From contig CAMNWW010000077.1 in the NCBI GenBank assembly GCA_946566415.1, positions 1 through 8,899 of the forward strand: a DNA stretch of 8,899 bases, written 5' to 3'. This DNA comes from an uncultured Lachnospiraceae bacterium. GTDB taxonomy: Bacteria > Bacillota > Clostridia > Lachnospirales > Lachnospiraceae. Numbering within the stretch: position 1 is the stretch's first letter; each line of letters starts with the position of its first letter. Positions 1 through 5,635 of this stretch are shown here, one piece after another. The notes beneath the pieces were generated by a model that saw only the letters and a list, made by a program, of their open reading frames with translations, searched no databases and was not told the origin of the DNA. A program made the translations under genes and the position numbers.

Positions 1-1043
1 TGAAGTTTGAAGAAGATTTTTCCAAAAAGATCAAAGAATCCATGACATCCGAGAATCTGATTACAGCTCCGGAAGGAATTACTCTGGATGAGGCGAAGCA
101 GATCTTGGCGAGGGCAAGGAAGGAAAAACTTCCTATTGTTGACGATGATTTCAACTTGAAGGGGCTTATTACGATCAAAGATATAGAAAAACAGATCAAG
201 TATCCGCTTTCGGCGAAGGACAGGCAGGGAAGGCTTTACTGCGGAGCGGCTATCGGAATTACTGCGAACTGCCTGGAGAGGGCAGAGGCTCTGGTCAAGG
301 CTAAGGTCGACGTGGTGGTTTTGGATTCGGCGCACGGTCATTCCGCCAATGTGATTCGTACCGTGAAGATGATTAAGGAAGCATTTCCAGATCTTTCTGT
401 CATTGCAGGGAATGTGGCGACAGGAGATGCTACGAAGGCGCTTATCGAGGCGGGAGCCGATGCGGTTAAGGTCGGTATTGGACCGGGATCAATCTGTACG
501 ACTCGTGTGGTGGCCGGAATCGGTGTGCCGCAGATCACGGCAGTGATGGATTGTTATGAGGTGGCGAAAGAATACGGAATCCCGATTATTGCGGACGGCG
601 GCATTAAATATTCCGGAGATATGACGAAAGCGATTGCCGCGGGTGCGAATGTATGTATGATGGGGAGCATATTTGCCGGGTGTGACGAGAGTCCTGGAAC
701 TTTTGAATTGTATCAGGGAAGGAAATACAAAGTATACCGCGGAATGGGGTCTATCGCGGCTATGGAGAATGGAAGCAAGGATCGTTATTTCCAGTCAGAT
801 GCTAAAAAATTAGTTCCTGAAGGCGTGGAAGGAAGGGTCGCATACAAGGGAACGGTTGAGGATACCGTATTCCAGCTTATGGGAGGTCTGCGATCCGGTA
901 TGGGATACTGCGGCGCTCCGGATATTGAGACATTGAAGGCGACAGGGAGATTTGTGAAGATATCATCCGCGTCCTTGAAGGAAAGCCATCCGCATGATAT
1001 TCATATTACGAAAGAGGCGCCGAATTATAGTGTAGATGAATAA
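1..1043 (+). CDS. guaB: IMP dehydrogenase (5'-truncated by window edge)
   Basis: IMP dehydrogenase oxidises IMP to XMP with NAD+, the committed step of guanine nucleotide synthesis in the cytoplasm. The reading frame is open from base 3, ahead of the first ATG at 42, and the residues before it (KFEEDFSKKIKES) continue the family sequence, so the real start lies upstream. About 346 residues are visible of roughly 485 usual; the N-terminal barrel start and first CBS domain are missing. Numbering from the Met at 42: second CBS domain about 1-50; catalytic loop GPGSICTTR with nucleophile Cys152; phosphate-binding DGG at 185-187 and MMGS at 206-209; YRGMGS at 232-237; and the flap DRYFQ with the Arg248-Tyr249 dyad typical of the enzyme. 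The C-terminal tail (HPHDIHITKEAPNYSVDE) ends the protein normally. No missing catalytic residue is seen. An intrinsic terminator follows directly. Confidence 0.97.
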   Translation, partial: KFEEDFSKKIKESMTSENLITAPEGITLDEAKQILARARKEKLPIVDDDFNLKGLITIKDIEKQIKYPLSAKDRQGRLYCGAAIGITANCLERAEALVKAKVDVVVLDSAHGHSANVIRTVKMIKEAFPDLSVIAGNVATGDATKALIEAGADAVKVGIGPGSICTTRVVAGIGVPQITAVMDCYEVAKEYGIPIIADGGIKYSGDMTKAIAAGANVCMMGSIFAGCDESPGTFELYQGRKYKVYRGMGSIAAMENGSKDRYFQSDAKKLVPEGVEGRVAYKGTVEDTVFQLMGGLRSGMGYCGAPDIETLKATGRFVKISSASLKESHPHDIHITKEAPNYSVDE

Positions 1044-1052
1044 GGTATGAAT

Positions 1053-1091
1053 TATAGGAAAAGAATGTGCGGCGCACATTCTTTTCCTATA
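1053..1091 (+). terminator. Intrinsic terminator after guaB
   Basis: A perfect 18-bp inverted repeat (1053-1070 with 1074-1091) has a 3-base GGC loop and starts 9 bases after the guaB stop. The G+C-rich core GAATGTGC/GCACATTC is preceded by AAAA and followed by TTTT, the A-tract/T-tract layout of an intrinsic terminator. The T run is short, so termination may be incomplete. The symmetry could also stop transcription from the opposite strand, but no minus-strand gene lies nearby. Confidence 0.75.
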
Positions 1092-1141
1092 CTGGGTTTA
1101 AGAAAAAAATAAGAGAAAGTTCAAAGAATGTTCCCTGTAGC

Positions 1142-1152
1142 TGTGTTATACT
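1142..1152 (+). promoter_or_regulatory. Probable extended -10 promoter for the amidase gene
   Basis: TGTGTTATACT contains TGnTATACT, an extended -10 element (TATACT at 1147-1152). No good -35 box is found at 16-18 bases; TTCAAA at 1120-1125 is too far away. A start near 1159 would give a short leader holding the ribosome binding site. It sits after the guaB terminator and before the amidase, where a promoter is expected. Not tested. Confidence 0.45.
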
Positions 1153-1184
1153 CAAGAACATACTGAGGGATCGGGAATGGTGTT

Positions 1185-1913
1185 ATGGACGGCAGGAGAC
1201 AAAAGAGAAAGCATAAGAAGTATTATGGCGCCCGCCAAGGAGGGCAAAGTACGAAATATACAAGAAGGCAGAAAGTTTTGCTCCAGCGCTGCCTGCTGAT
1301 CGGCGCAGTCGTTCTCCTGTTTTTACTTATCATACTGGCGGCGTTCCGCATTTTGGCGGCTGGACAGGAAGATGAGGAAGTGTATATAGAGCTTGACAAT
1401 TCGGACATCAGCGCTCAAAAGCCGGAGATGAAAGTAGATCTTCTAACAGTGAATGAAAATTCGCGTCCCGGGAGTCAGTCGGGGAAGATCACGGGAATTG
1501 TGATTCATTATACAGCGAATCCGGGATCGACAGCACAGCAGAACAGGGATTATTTTGAAGGCCTGAAGGACTCAGGACAGACCCAGGCAAGCAGCCATTT
1601 TGTCATTGGATTGGAGGGCGAGATCGTGCAGTGTGTTCCCACCTGGGAGGTGGCGTATGCATCCAACCAAAGGAATCAGGACACCGTCTCTATCGAGTGC
1701 TGCCATCCGGATGAGAGCGGGAAATTTACGGAAGAAACCTACCGTTCTATGGTGCAGCTTACCGCGTGGCTTTGTAAAAAGTTTGAACTTACCGAGGATG
1801 ACGTGATTCGGCACTATGATGTGACGGGTAAAAATTGTCCGAAATATTTTGTCGAAGAAGAGGGCGCTTGGAAGCAGTTCAAGAAGGATGTCGGGTATGC
1901 GCTCAGCAAATGA
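1185..1913 (+). CDS. Membrane-anchored N-acetylmuramoyl-L-alanine amidase (Amidase_2/PGRP fold)
   Basis: This zinc amidase is predicted to cut the bond between N-acetylmuramic acid and the L-alanine of the stem peptide, outside the membrane. The first 30 of 242 residues are strongly basic (RRQKRKHKK, RRQK), followed by a hydrophobic segment at about 31-56. This looks like a signal anchor with the C-terminus outside. A linker at about 60-100 precedes the Amidase_2 domain at about 103-236. Zinc ligands are visible as His108 (VIHYTA), His210 (RHYD) and Cys218 (NCPK). No separate wall-binding repeats are present. No in-frame start exists upstream, because a stop occurs at 1164. The ribosome site is weak: GAGGGA at 1165-1170 is 14 bases from the ATG. 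The gene is 39 bases ahead of the first possible aroK start and probably cotranscribed with it. Its role could be wall turnover, daughter-cell separation or sporulation; the sequence does not decide. Confidence 0.9.
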   Translation: MDGRRQKRKHKKYYGARQGGQSTKYTRRQKVLLQRCLLIGAVVLLFLLIILAAFRILAAGQEDEEVYIELDNSDISAQKPEMKVDLLTVNENSRPGSQSGKITGIVIHYTANPGSTAQQNRDYFEGLKDSGQTQASSHFVIGLEGEIVQCVPTWEVAYASNQRNQDTVSIECCHPDESGKFTEETYRSMVQLTAWLCKKFELTEDDVIRHYDVTGKNCPKYFVEEEGAWKQFKKDVGYALSK

Positions 1914-1958
1914 CGGCATGCTTAAGATTAAGATGAAAAAGAGAAAGCAGGAATGACT

Positions 1959-2492
1959 ATGAAGAATTATAATATTTTCCTGATTGGATTTATGGGGGTC
2001 GGAAAGAGTACCGTTTCCGAATGCCTGAGCAGGGAATACGGCATGGAAGCAGTGGAGATGGATGAGGTTATCGCAGAAAGGGAAGGCATGAGTATTCCGG
2101 ATATTTTTGAAGAGCGGGGAGAGGAGTATTTCCGCTGTCTGGAGACGGAGCTTTTGATTGAGCTTAGGTCCCACGAAAACGCTGTTATTTCTTGCGGCGG
2201 CGGGACCGCTATGCGGGAGCAAAATGTGACGGAAATGAAAAAGAACGGAAAAGTAGTGCTTTTGACAGCTTCTCCCGATACGATTCTGGAAAGAGTGAAG
2301 GACAGCGATGAGAGGCCGCTTCTTAACGGGCATAAGGATGCGGGATATATCAGCAGGCTGATGGAGGCAAGAAGAGAAAAATATGAGGCGGCGGCAGATA
2401 TCGTGGTGAGTACCGAGAAAAAAAGTGCGTCGGAGATATGCCGGGAATTGCTTAATAAATTACAGGAAATGGATGACAGAAAGGAATTATAA
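1959..2492 (+). CDS. aroK: Shikimate kinase
   Basis: Shikimate kinase phosphorylates the 3-OH of shikimate with ATP, the fifth step of chorismate synthesis. The protein has the expected size (about 177 residues) and motifs: P-loop GFMGVGKST near the N-terminus, the MDE acidic site that binds Mg2+ and shikimate, an arginine in the FRCLE segment, the shikimate-binding CGGG turn, and the lid motif DERPLL. Two starts are possible, ATG at 1953 and ATG at 1959. AGGA at 1949-1952 directly abuts 1953 but is 6 bases from 1959, so 1959 (MKNYNIF) is preferred; 1953 would add only Met-Thr. The gene follows the amidase closely and is followed by the yqeG-type gene after two bases, suggesting a translationally coupled operon. 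It could be labelled aroK or aroL; the single-domain form in Firmicutes is normally aroK. Confidence 0.95.
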   Translation: MKNYNIFLIGFMGVGKSTVSECLSREYGMEAVEMDEVIAEREGMSIPDIFEERGEEYFRCLETELLIELRSHENAVISCGGGTAMREQNVTEMKKNGKVVLLTASPDTILERVKDSDERPLLNGHKDAGYISRLMEARREKYEAAADIVVSTEKKSASEICRELLNKLQEMDDRKEL

Positions 2493-2494
2493 GG

Positions 2495-3016
2495 ATGTTT
2501 CGTACGTTTTATCCGGATGACTATAGAATGTCTGTGTATGTAATGGATTTTCAAGAGATCTACGAAAAGGGGTATCGGGGACTGATTTTTGATATCGACA
2601 ACACACTGGTTCCGCACGGTGCGCCTTCCGATAAGCGGTCAGAAGAATTGTTCGCAAAGCTCCGGGAAATTGGATTCGATACCTGCCTGATTTCTAATAA
2701 TCAGGAGCCCAGGGTAAAGCCTTTTGCAGATAAGGTGGGAAGCAAGTATGTTTTCGATGCACATAAGCCGTCGGTCAGGAACTATCAAAAGGCTATGAAG
2801 CTTATGCATACGGGAACGAAGACGACACTGTTCATCGGCGACCAGCTTTTTACCGATGTCTGGGGGGCAAAAAGAAGTGGGATCAGAAGTATCCTTGTAA
2901 GGCCGATCCATCCAAAGGAGGAGATTCAGATCGTGCTGAAGCGCTATTTGGAACGGATTGTTCTGTATTTTTATAAGAAGGAGAAAGAGGCAGGGAGAAT
3001 CCAGCCGGGAATATGA
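2495..3016 (+). CDS. yqeG: YqeG family HAD-IIIA phosphatase
   Basis: This 173-residue protein matches the YqeG family of HAD-superfamily phosphatases in length and motif order. Motif I is DIDNT (Asp33 nucleophile, Asp35 acid/base). Motif II is LISNN (Ser67). Motif III Lys is probably Lys91 (AHKPS). Motif IV is GDQLFTD (Asp116, Asp121). The short spacing between motifs I and II leaves no room for a large cap domain, so it should act on accessible phosphorylated substrates. The natural substrate is not known to me. The ribosome site AAGGAA at 2481-2486 lies inside the end of aroK, and only two bases separate the genes, so expression is almost certainly coupled. In Bacillus, yqeG lies beside the GTPase gene yqeH and a shikimate dehydrogenase gene; here the shikimate link is kept through aroK, but yqeH is absent. 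Confidence 0.9.
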   Translation: MFRTFYPDDYRMSVYVMDFQEIYEKGYRGLIFDIDNTLVPHGAPSDKRSEELFAKLREIGFDTCLISNNQEPRVKPFADKVGSKYVFDAHKPSVRNYQKAMKLMHTGTKTTLFIGDQLFTDVWGAKRSGIRSILVRPIHPKEEIQIVLKRYLERIVLYFYKKEKEAGRIQPGI

Positions 3017-3125
3017 CGTGATATCTTCTGAACTTGGCTGTATAGGATGAATAATGGAAAGGAAAACAGCGCATACTACTTGTACAGTAACCGCATGAGC
3101 GGTGAGGAAAAGGAGAGCGTTGAAA

Positions 3126-3734
3126 ATGGCGGTCGAGTTTAACAGAAGTAAGACAAAAGAGAACCTGATGAAAGCGTTTGCGGGTGAGAGCCAGGCGAGA
3201 AACAGATATACGATTGCGGCAGATACTTGTAAGAAACAAAGTATGTATGCCGTAGGAGAGATTTTCTTGTTTACTGCAGAGCAGGAGAGGGCGCATGCAC
3301 AGAGGTATTATGACCTCCTGAAGAATCTTTCCGGCAATACGGTCGAGATCAGCGGGGGATTTCCAATTGATCATCATGATGACATTGTGAAACTTCTGGA
3401 ATCTGCCCATCACAATGAGATGGAAGAGTACAGTGATGTTTATCAGGCCTTTGGGGACGAGGCTAAGAAGGAAGGGTTTCTTGAAGCGGCTTCTGCTTTC
3501 TATCAGATCGCTGAGATTGAGCAGATTCATGCAAAACGGTTCGCAAAGCTTAAGGAGATGCTAAAGAGCAATACTTATTTTGAACGGTCAGAGTCCGGGA
3601 TGTGGATGTGCCTTAATTGTGGGAATATCCAAAAGGGAAAAGCGGTTCCGCCGCTCTGTCCGGTGTGCCGTTATGACAGAGGATATTTTATTCCGGCAGA
3701 GATGGCCCCGTATCTTGAGTTGGATTTTGTGTAA
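3126..3734 (+). CDS. rbr: Rubrerythrin (diiron peroxidase with rubredoxin domain)
   Basis: Rubrerythrin reduces hydrogen peroxide to water in anaerobes, taking electrons from rubredoxin or NADH-linked reductases in the cytoplasm. The 202 residues show both family domains. The N-terminal ferritin-like four-helix bundle carries diiron ligands Glu21, Glu54, His57, Glu98, Glu101, Glu132 and His135, in the same spacing as Desulfovibrio rubrerythrin. The C-terminal rubredoxin-like knuckle has Cys162, Cys165, Cys178 and Cys181. The start at 3126 (MAVEFNRSKT) agrees with the family N-terminus and lies 10 bases after AAGGAG at 3110-3115. In-frame GTG at 3102 and TTG at 3120 would add a basic extension unlike the family. 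No clear promoter or PerR-like box was found in the 109 bases upstream, so it may be read through from yqeG. Confidence 0.96.
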   Translation: MAVEFNRSKTKENLMKAFAGESQARNRYTIAADTCKKQSMYAVGEIFLFTAEQERAHAQRYYDLLKNLSGNTVEISGGFPIDHHDDIVKLLESAHHNEMEEYSDVYQAFGDEAKKEGFLEAASAFYQIAEIEQIHAKRFAKLKEMLKSNTYFERSESGMWMCLNCGNIQKGKAVPPLCPVCRYDRGYFIPAEMAPYLELDFV

Positions 3735-3761
3735 GGAAGAAGATGAAAAAGAGGTAACAGA

Positions 3762-3824
3762 GGTAATAGTTCAGCCATACAGCTTGATTCGGCTGCGTTG
3801 TCGCCAAATGGCTGAACTGTTGTC
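3762..3824 (+). promoter_or_regulatory. Long hairpin in the rubrerythrin-aroD intergenic region
   Basis: AGTTCAGCCAT (3768-3778) is perfectly complementary to ATGGCTGAACT (3808-3818). As RNA the stem extends outward to 17 pairs (3762-3778 with 3808-3824), counting three G-U pairs. The 29-base loop holds a smaller helix, CAGC (3780-3783) with GCTG (3792-3795). It lies just upstream of, and partly duplicates, the following terminator stem. It may be part of an aroD leader, a dispersed repeat, or a structured 3' end for the rubrerythrin mRNA. It matches no riboswitch I recognise; it has no T-box core. Confidence 0.55.
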
Positions 3825-3849
3825 AGAAATGGACGGAACTGTTTGACAG
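3806..3849 (+). repeat. Imperfect tandem direct repeat (21/23 bases)
   Basis: Two adjacent copies occur at 3806-3826 and 3827-3849. Both begin AAATGG, share the internal GAACTGTT and end in CAG; 19 of the 21 bases of the first copy align, with two single-base insertions in the second. The first copy forms the 3' arm of the upstream hairpin and the second the 5' arm of the terminator, so the two structures share a pairing partner. Confidence 0.75.
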
Positions 3850-3863
3850 TACCGTCCATTTTT
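3827..3863 (+). terminator. Intrinsic terminator between rubrerythrin and aroD
   Basis: AAATGGACGG (3827-3836) pairs with CCGTCCATTT (3852-3861). After an A-A mismatch the stem continues as ACTG/CAGT around a TTTGA loop, and a run of five T ends at 3863. This is a strong intrinsic terminator form. It is only 41 bases before the aroD start codon and no clear promoter lies between them, so it may either end the rubrerythrin transcript or act as an attenuator for aroD. Confidence 0.85.
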
Positions 3864-3904
3864 GATATGTTAGGCATAGATCATGCAGGAAGGAAGTATT
3901 AAAG

Positions 3905-4705
3905 ATGAATCCAGTAGAAGTCAGGAATATAAAGATAGGAGAAGGGATACCGAAAATCTGTGTGCCGATCGTGGGAAAGAAAAGGGAGGAGATTATAGCA
4001 CAGGCTAAGGCAGTGGCGTCTCTTCCTGAAGGCTCTGTTGATTTGGCAGAGTGGCGGGCAGATTGGTTTGACGATGTTATGCAGGAAGGATATGCAGAGG
4101 ATGTTCTGGGAGAACTCCGTAAAGCGCTGGGGGAAAAGCCCCTTTTATTCACATTCCGCACGGCGGGAGAAGGCGGTAAGAAGACCGTATCAGGGGAGGG
4201 CTATGTCCGGCTGATTGAACGGGCGGTCCAAACCGGATATGTGGATCTGGTAGATGTAGAATTGTTTATGGGGGATGGCACGGTAAAGGAAATTATTAAA
4301 AAAGCACATGATTTTGGAATAAAAGTTATTGTATCGAACCATGATTTTAGCAGTACGCCCGCCAGGGAGGAACTCCTTCTAAGAATGGAGAAAATGCTGG
4401 CGCTGGGCGCGGATATTCCTAAGATTGCTGTAATGCCAAAAAGCAGGGGCGATGTGCTTACACTTCTTGCGGCGACGGAGGAGATGACACGGCGCCATGC
4501 CGAATGCCCGGTCATTACCATGTCAATGGGTGAAACAGGAGTGATCAGCCGCATCTGCGGGGAAACCTTCGGTTCGGCAGTCACTTTCGGTTCGGCAGGA
4601 AAGGAGTCCGCACCGGGACAGGTGGGCGCAAGAGATCTACATACGGTACTTGGCATCTTGCACGGGAAAACAGGGGACGATAAGCGGCATACAGAAAGCA
4701 GGTAA
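3905..4705 (+). CDS. aroD: Type I 3-dehydroquinate dehydratase
   Basis: This class I enzyme removes water from 3-dehydroquinate to give 3-dehydroshikimate, the third step of the shikimate pathway, through a Schiff base on lysine. The 266 residues show the type I signatures in order: EWRAD at 49-53, FRT at 84-86, DVE at 117-119, SNHDF with catalytic His146, PKIAVMP with Schiff-base Lys173, ISR with substrate-binding Arg216, and SAPGQ with Ser235 and Gln239. These correspond to His143, Lys170, Arg213, Ser232 and Gln236 of the Salmonella enzyme. The C-terminal tail after ILHGK is unusually polar and may be dispensable. The ribosome site AAGGAAG at 3890-3896 is 8 bases from the ATG. It is split from aroK by yqeG and rubrerythrin, and is followed by efp. 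Confidence 0.96.
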   Translation: MNPVEVRNIKIGEGIPKICVPIVGKKREEIIAQAKAVASLPEGSVDLAEWRADWFDDVMQEGYAEDVLGELRKALGEKPLLFTFRTAGEGGKKTVSGEGYVRLIERAVQTGYVDLVDVELFMGDGTVKEIIKKAHDFGIKVIVSNHDFSSTPAREELLLRMEKMLALGADIPKIAVMPKSRGDVLTLLAATEEMTRRHAECPVITMSMGETGVISRICGETFGSAVTFGSAGKESAPGQVGARDLHTVLGILHGKTGDDKRHTESR

Positions 4706-4741
4706 AATGGCAGGACACAGCAAAGTATGCGAAAGTTACGG

Positions 4742-4770
4742 TTGAAAAATGGCAGGATTTATTATAGAAT
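4742..4770 (+). promoter_or_regulatory. Probable sigma-A promoter for efp
   Basis: TTGAAA (4742-4747) and TAGAAT (4765-4770) are separated by 17 bases, each matching five of six consensus positions. Start would be near 4777, giving a leader of about 57 bases ending in a perfect AAGGAGG ribosome site (4819-4825). A small hairpin TGCC-GAA-GGCA (4803-4813) lies just before that site. Confidence 0.6.
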
Positions 4771-4833
4771 AATTTAGACAGAAGTATACGAAGAAAAAGA
4801 AGTGCCGAAGGCATATATAAGGAGGAGAACGAC

Positions 4834-5391
4834 ATGATTTCAGCAGGTGATTTTAAGAACGGTATTACTGTCCAGATCGAGGGCAATATTTACCAGATCC
4901 TGGAGTTTCAGCATGTAAAGCCAGGCAAGGGGGCAGCATTCGTGAGAACGAAGCTGAAAAATATTATCAGCGGCGGGGTGGTTGAGAAGACGTTCCGTCC
5001 GACGGAGAAGTTTGACACCGCGCATATTGACAGGAAGGATATGCAGTATCTGTACGCCGACGGCGACCTGTATAATTTTATGGATATGGAGACGTATGAT
5101 CAGATCGCGATAGATAAGAATACGATCGGGGATGCGCTCAAATTTGTGAAAGAGAATGATATGGTAAAGGTATGCTCTCATCAGGGCAATGTATTTTCTG
5201 TGGAGCCGCCCCTTAACGTGGAGCTGGAGATTACAGAGACAGAGCCAGGTGTGAAAGGCGATACCGCGACGGGAGCTACCAAGCCTGCAACGGTGGAAAC
5301 CGGCGCTATGGTTCTGGTTCCGTTGTTTGTGAATCAGGGAGACCGTATCAAAATCGATACGCGTACAGGAGAGTACCTGTCACGGGCATAG
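4834..5391 (+). CDS. efp: Elongation factor P
   Basis: Elongation factor P binds between the P and E sites of the ribosome and relieves stalling at polyproline. The 185-residue length and sequence are typical, with three beta-barrel domains: KOW-like N-terminal domain at about 1-60, central OB domain at about 65-125, and C-terminal OB domain at about 130-185 ending in GDRIKIDTRTGEYLSRA. The loop tip HVKPGKGAAF carries Lys32, the residue modified in Bacillus by 5-aminopentanol; which modification is used here cannot be read from this window. The ribosome site AAGGAGG is 8 bases before the ATG. The gene has its own promoter upstream and a strong terminator downstream, so it is probably largely monocistronic, though read-through from aroD is possible. 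Confidence 0.97.
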   Translation: MISAGDFKNGITVQIEGNIYQILEFQHVKPGKGAAFVRTKLKNIISGGVVEKTFRPTEKFDTAHIDRKDMQYLYADGDLYNFMDMETYDQIAIDKNTIGDALKFVKENDMVKVCSHQGNVFSVEPPLNVELEITETEPGVKGDTATGATKPATVETGAMVLVPLFVNQGDRIKIDTRTGEYLSRA

Positions 5392-5431
5392 AATGCTGTC
5401 GGCATATTTACCAAAATTTTTACAAAGTTTT

Positions 5432-5473
5432 AAACCGGAGTTACGTAACACCTAACGTAATTCCGGTTTTTTT
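5432..5473 (+). terminator. Intrinsic terminator after efp
   Basis: AAACCGGAGTTACGT (5432-5446) pairs with ACGTAATTCCGGTTT (5455-5469), 15 pairs including one G-U, around an 8-base loop, followed by a run of seven T (5467-5473). It lies 40 bases after the efp stop. Confidence 0.93.
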
Positions 5474-5510
5474 GTATGTCAATCTCGGATTTTGCATGTA
5501 AAAAAAGGTC

Positions 5511-5539
5511 TTGAAAGCGGGAGAAAACATCGTTATAAT
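5511..5539 (+). promoter_or_regulatory. Near-consensus sigma-A promoter for the DUF5688-type gene
   Basis: TTGAAA (5511-5516), a spacer of exactly 17 bases, and a perfect TATAAT (5534-5539). The start would be near 5546, giving a leader of about 90 bases. It is the best-matching promoter in the window. Confidence 0.8.
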
Positions 5540-5550
5540 CATCTTACTAT

Positions 5551-5564
5551 CCGAAATGTTTCGG
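5551..5564 (+). promoter_or_regulatory. Palindrome in the early transcribed region; operator candidate
   Basis: CCGAAATGTTTCGG is a perfect 14-base palindrome starting about 5 bases after the predicted transcription start. That position suits a repressor operator. As RNA it would form a small hairpin whose stem could extend by three further pairs (one G-U). No known regulator is identified. Confidence 0.4.
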
Positions 5565-5635
5565 GTAATCTTGTCCAAATCAAAGCTCCCTTGACGGTAC
5601 ATTGCAGTAGGATCTGCTAAGAGAAAGGAGAGTCA

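Noticed and set aside
1918..1955. 12-codon basic frame between amidase and aroK
   Set aside because: Too short and without a ribosome site; its stop merely overlaps the ATG at 1953.
1572..2333. Minus-strand open frame of 253 codons opposite the amidase and aroK
   Set aside because: Antisense to two clear genes, spans their boundary, and its product has no recognisable motif; it is a shadow frame.
1967..2617. Minus-strand open frame opposite aroK and yqeG
   Set aside because: Antisense to clear genes and low-complexity in composition (serine-rich); no family features.
3017..3125. PerR-like or other operator before rubrerythrin (TTGTACAGT at 3080-3088 looked palindromic)
   Set aside because: The symmetry is short and imperfect and does not match the PerR box; no good promoter spacing was found.
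2883..3530. Minus-strand open frame of 215 codons across the yqeG-rubrerythrin junction
   Set aside because: Antisense to both genes and crosses the intergenic gap without a ribosome site.
4560..4600. Repeated GGTTCGGCAG in the 3' part of aroD suggesting a recent duplication
   Set aside because: The encoded FGSA repeats fit the conserved type I dehydroquinase C-terminal motif, so no extra insertion is needed.
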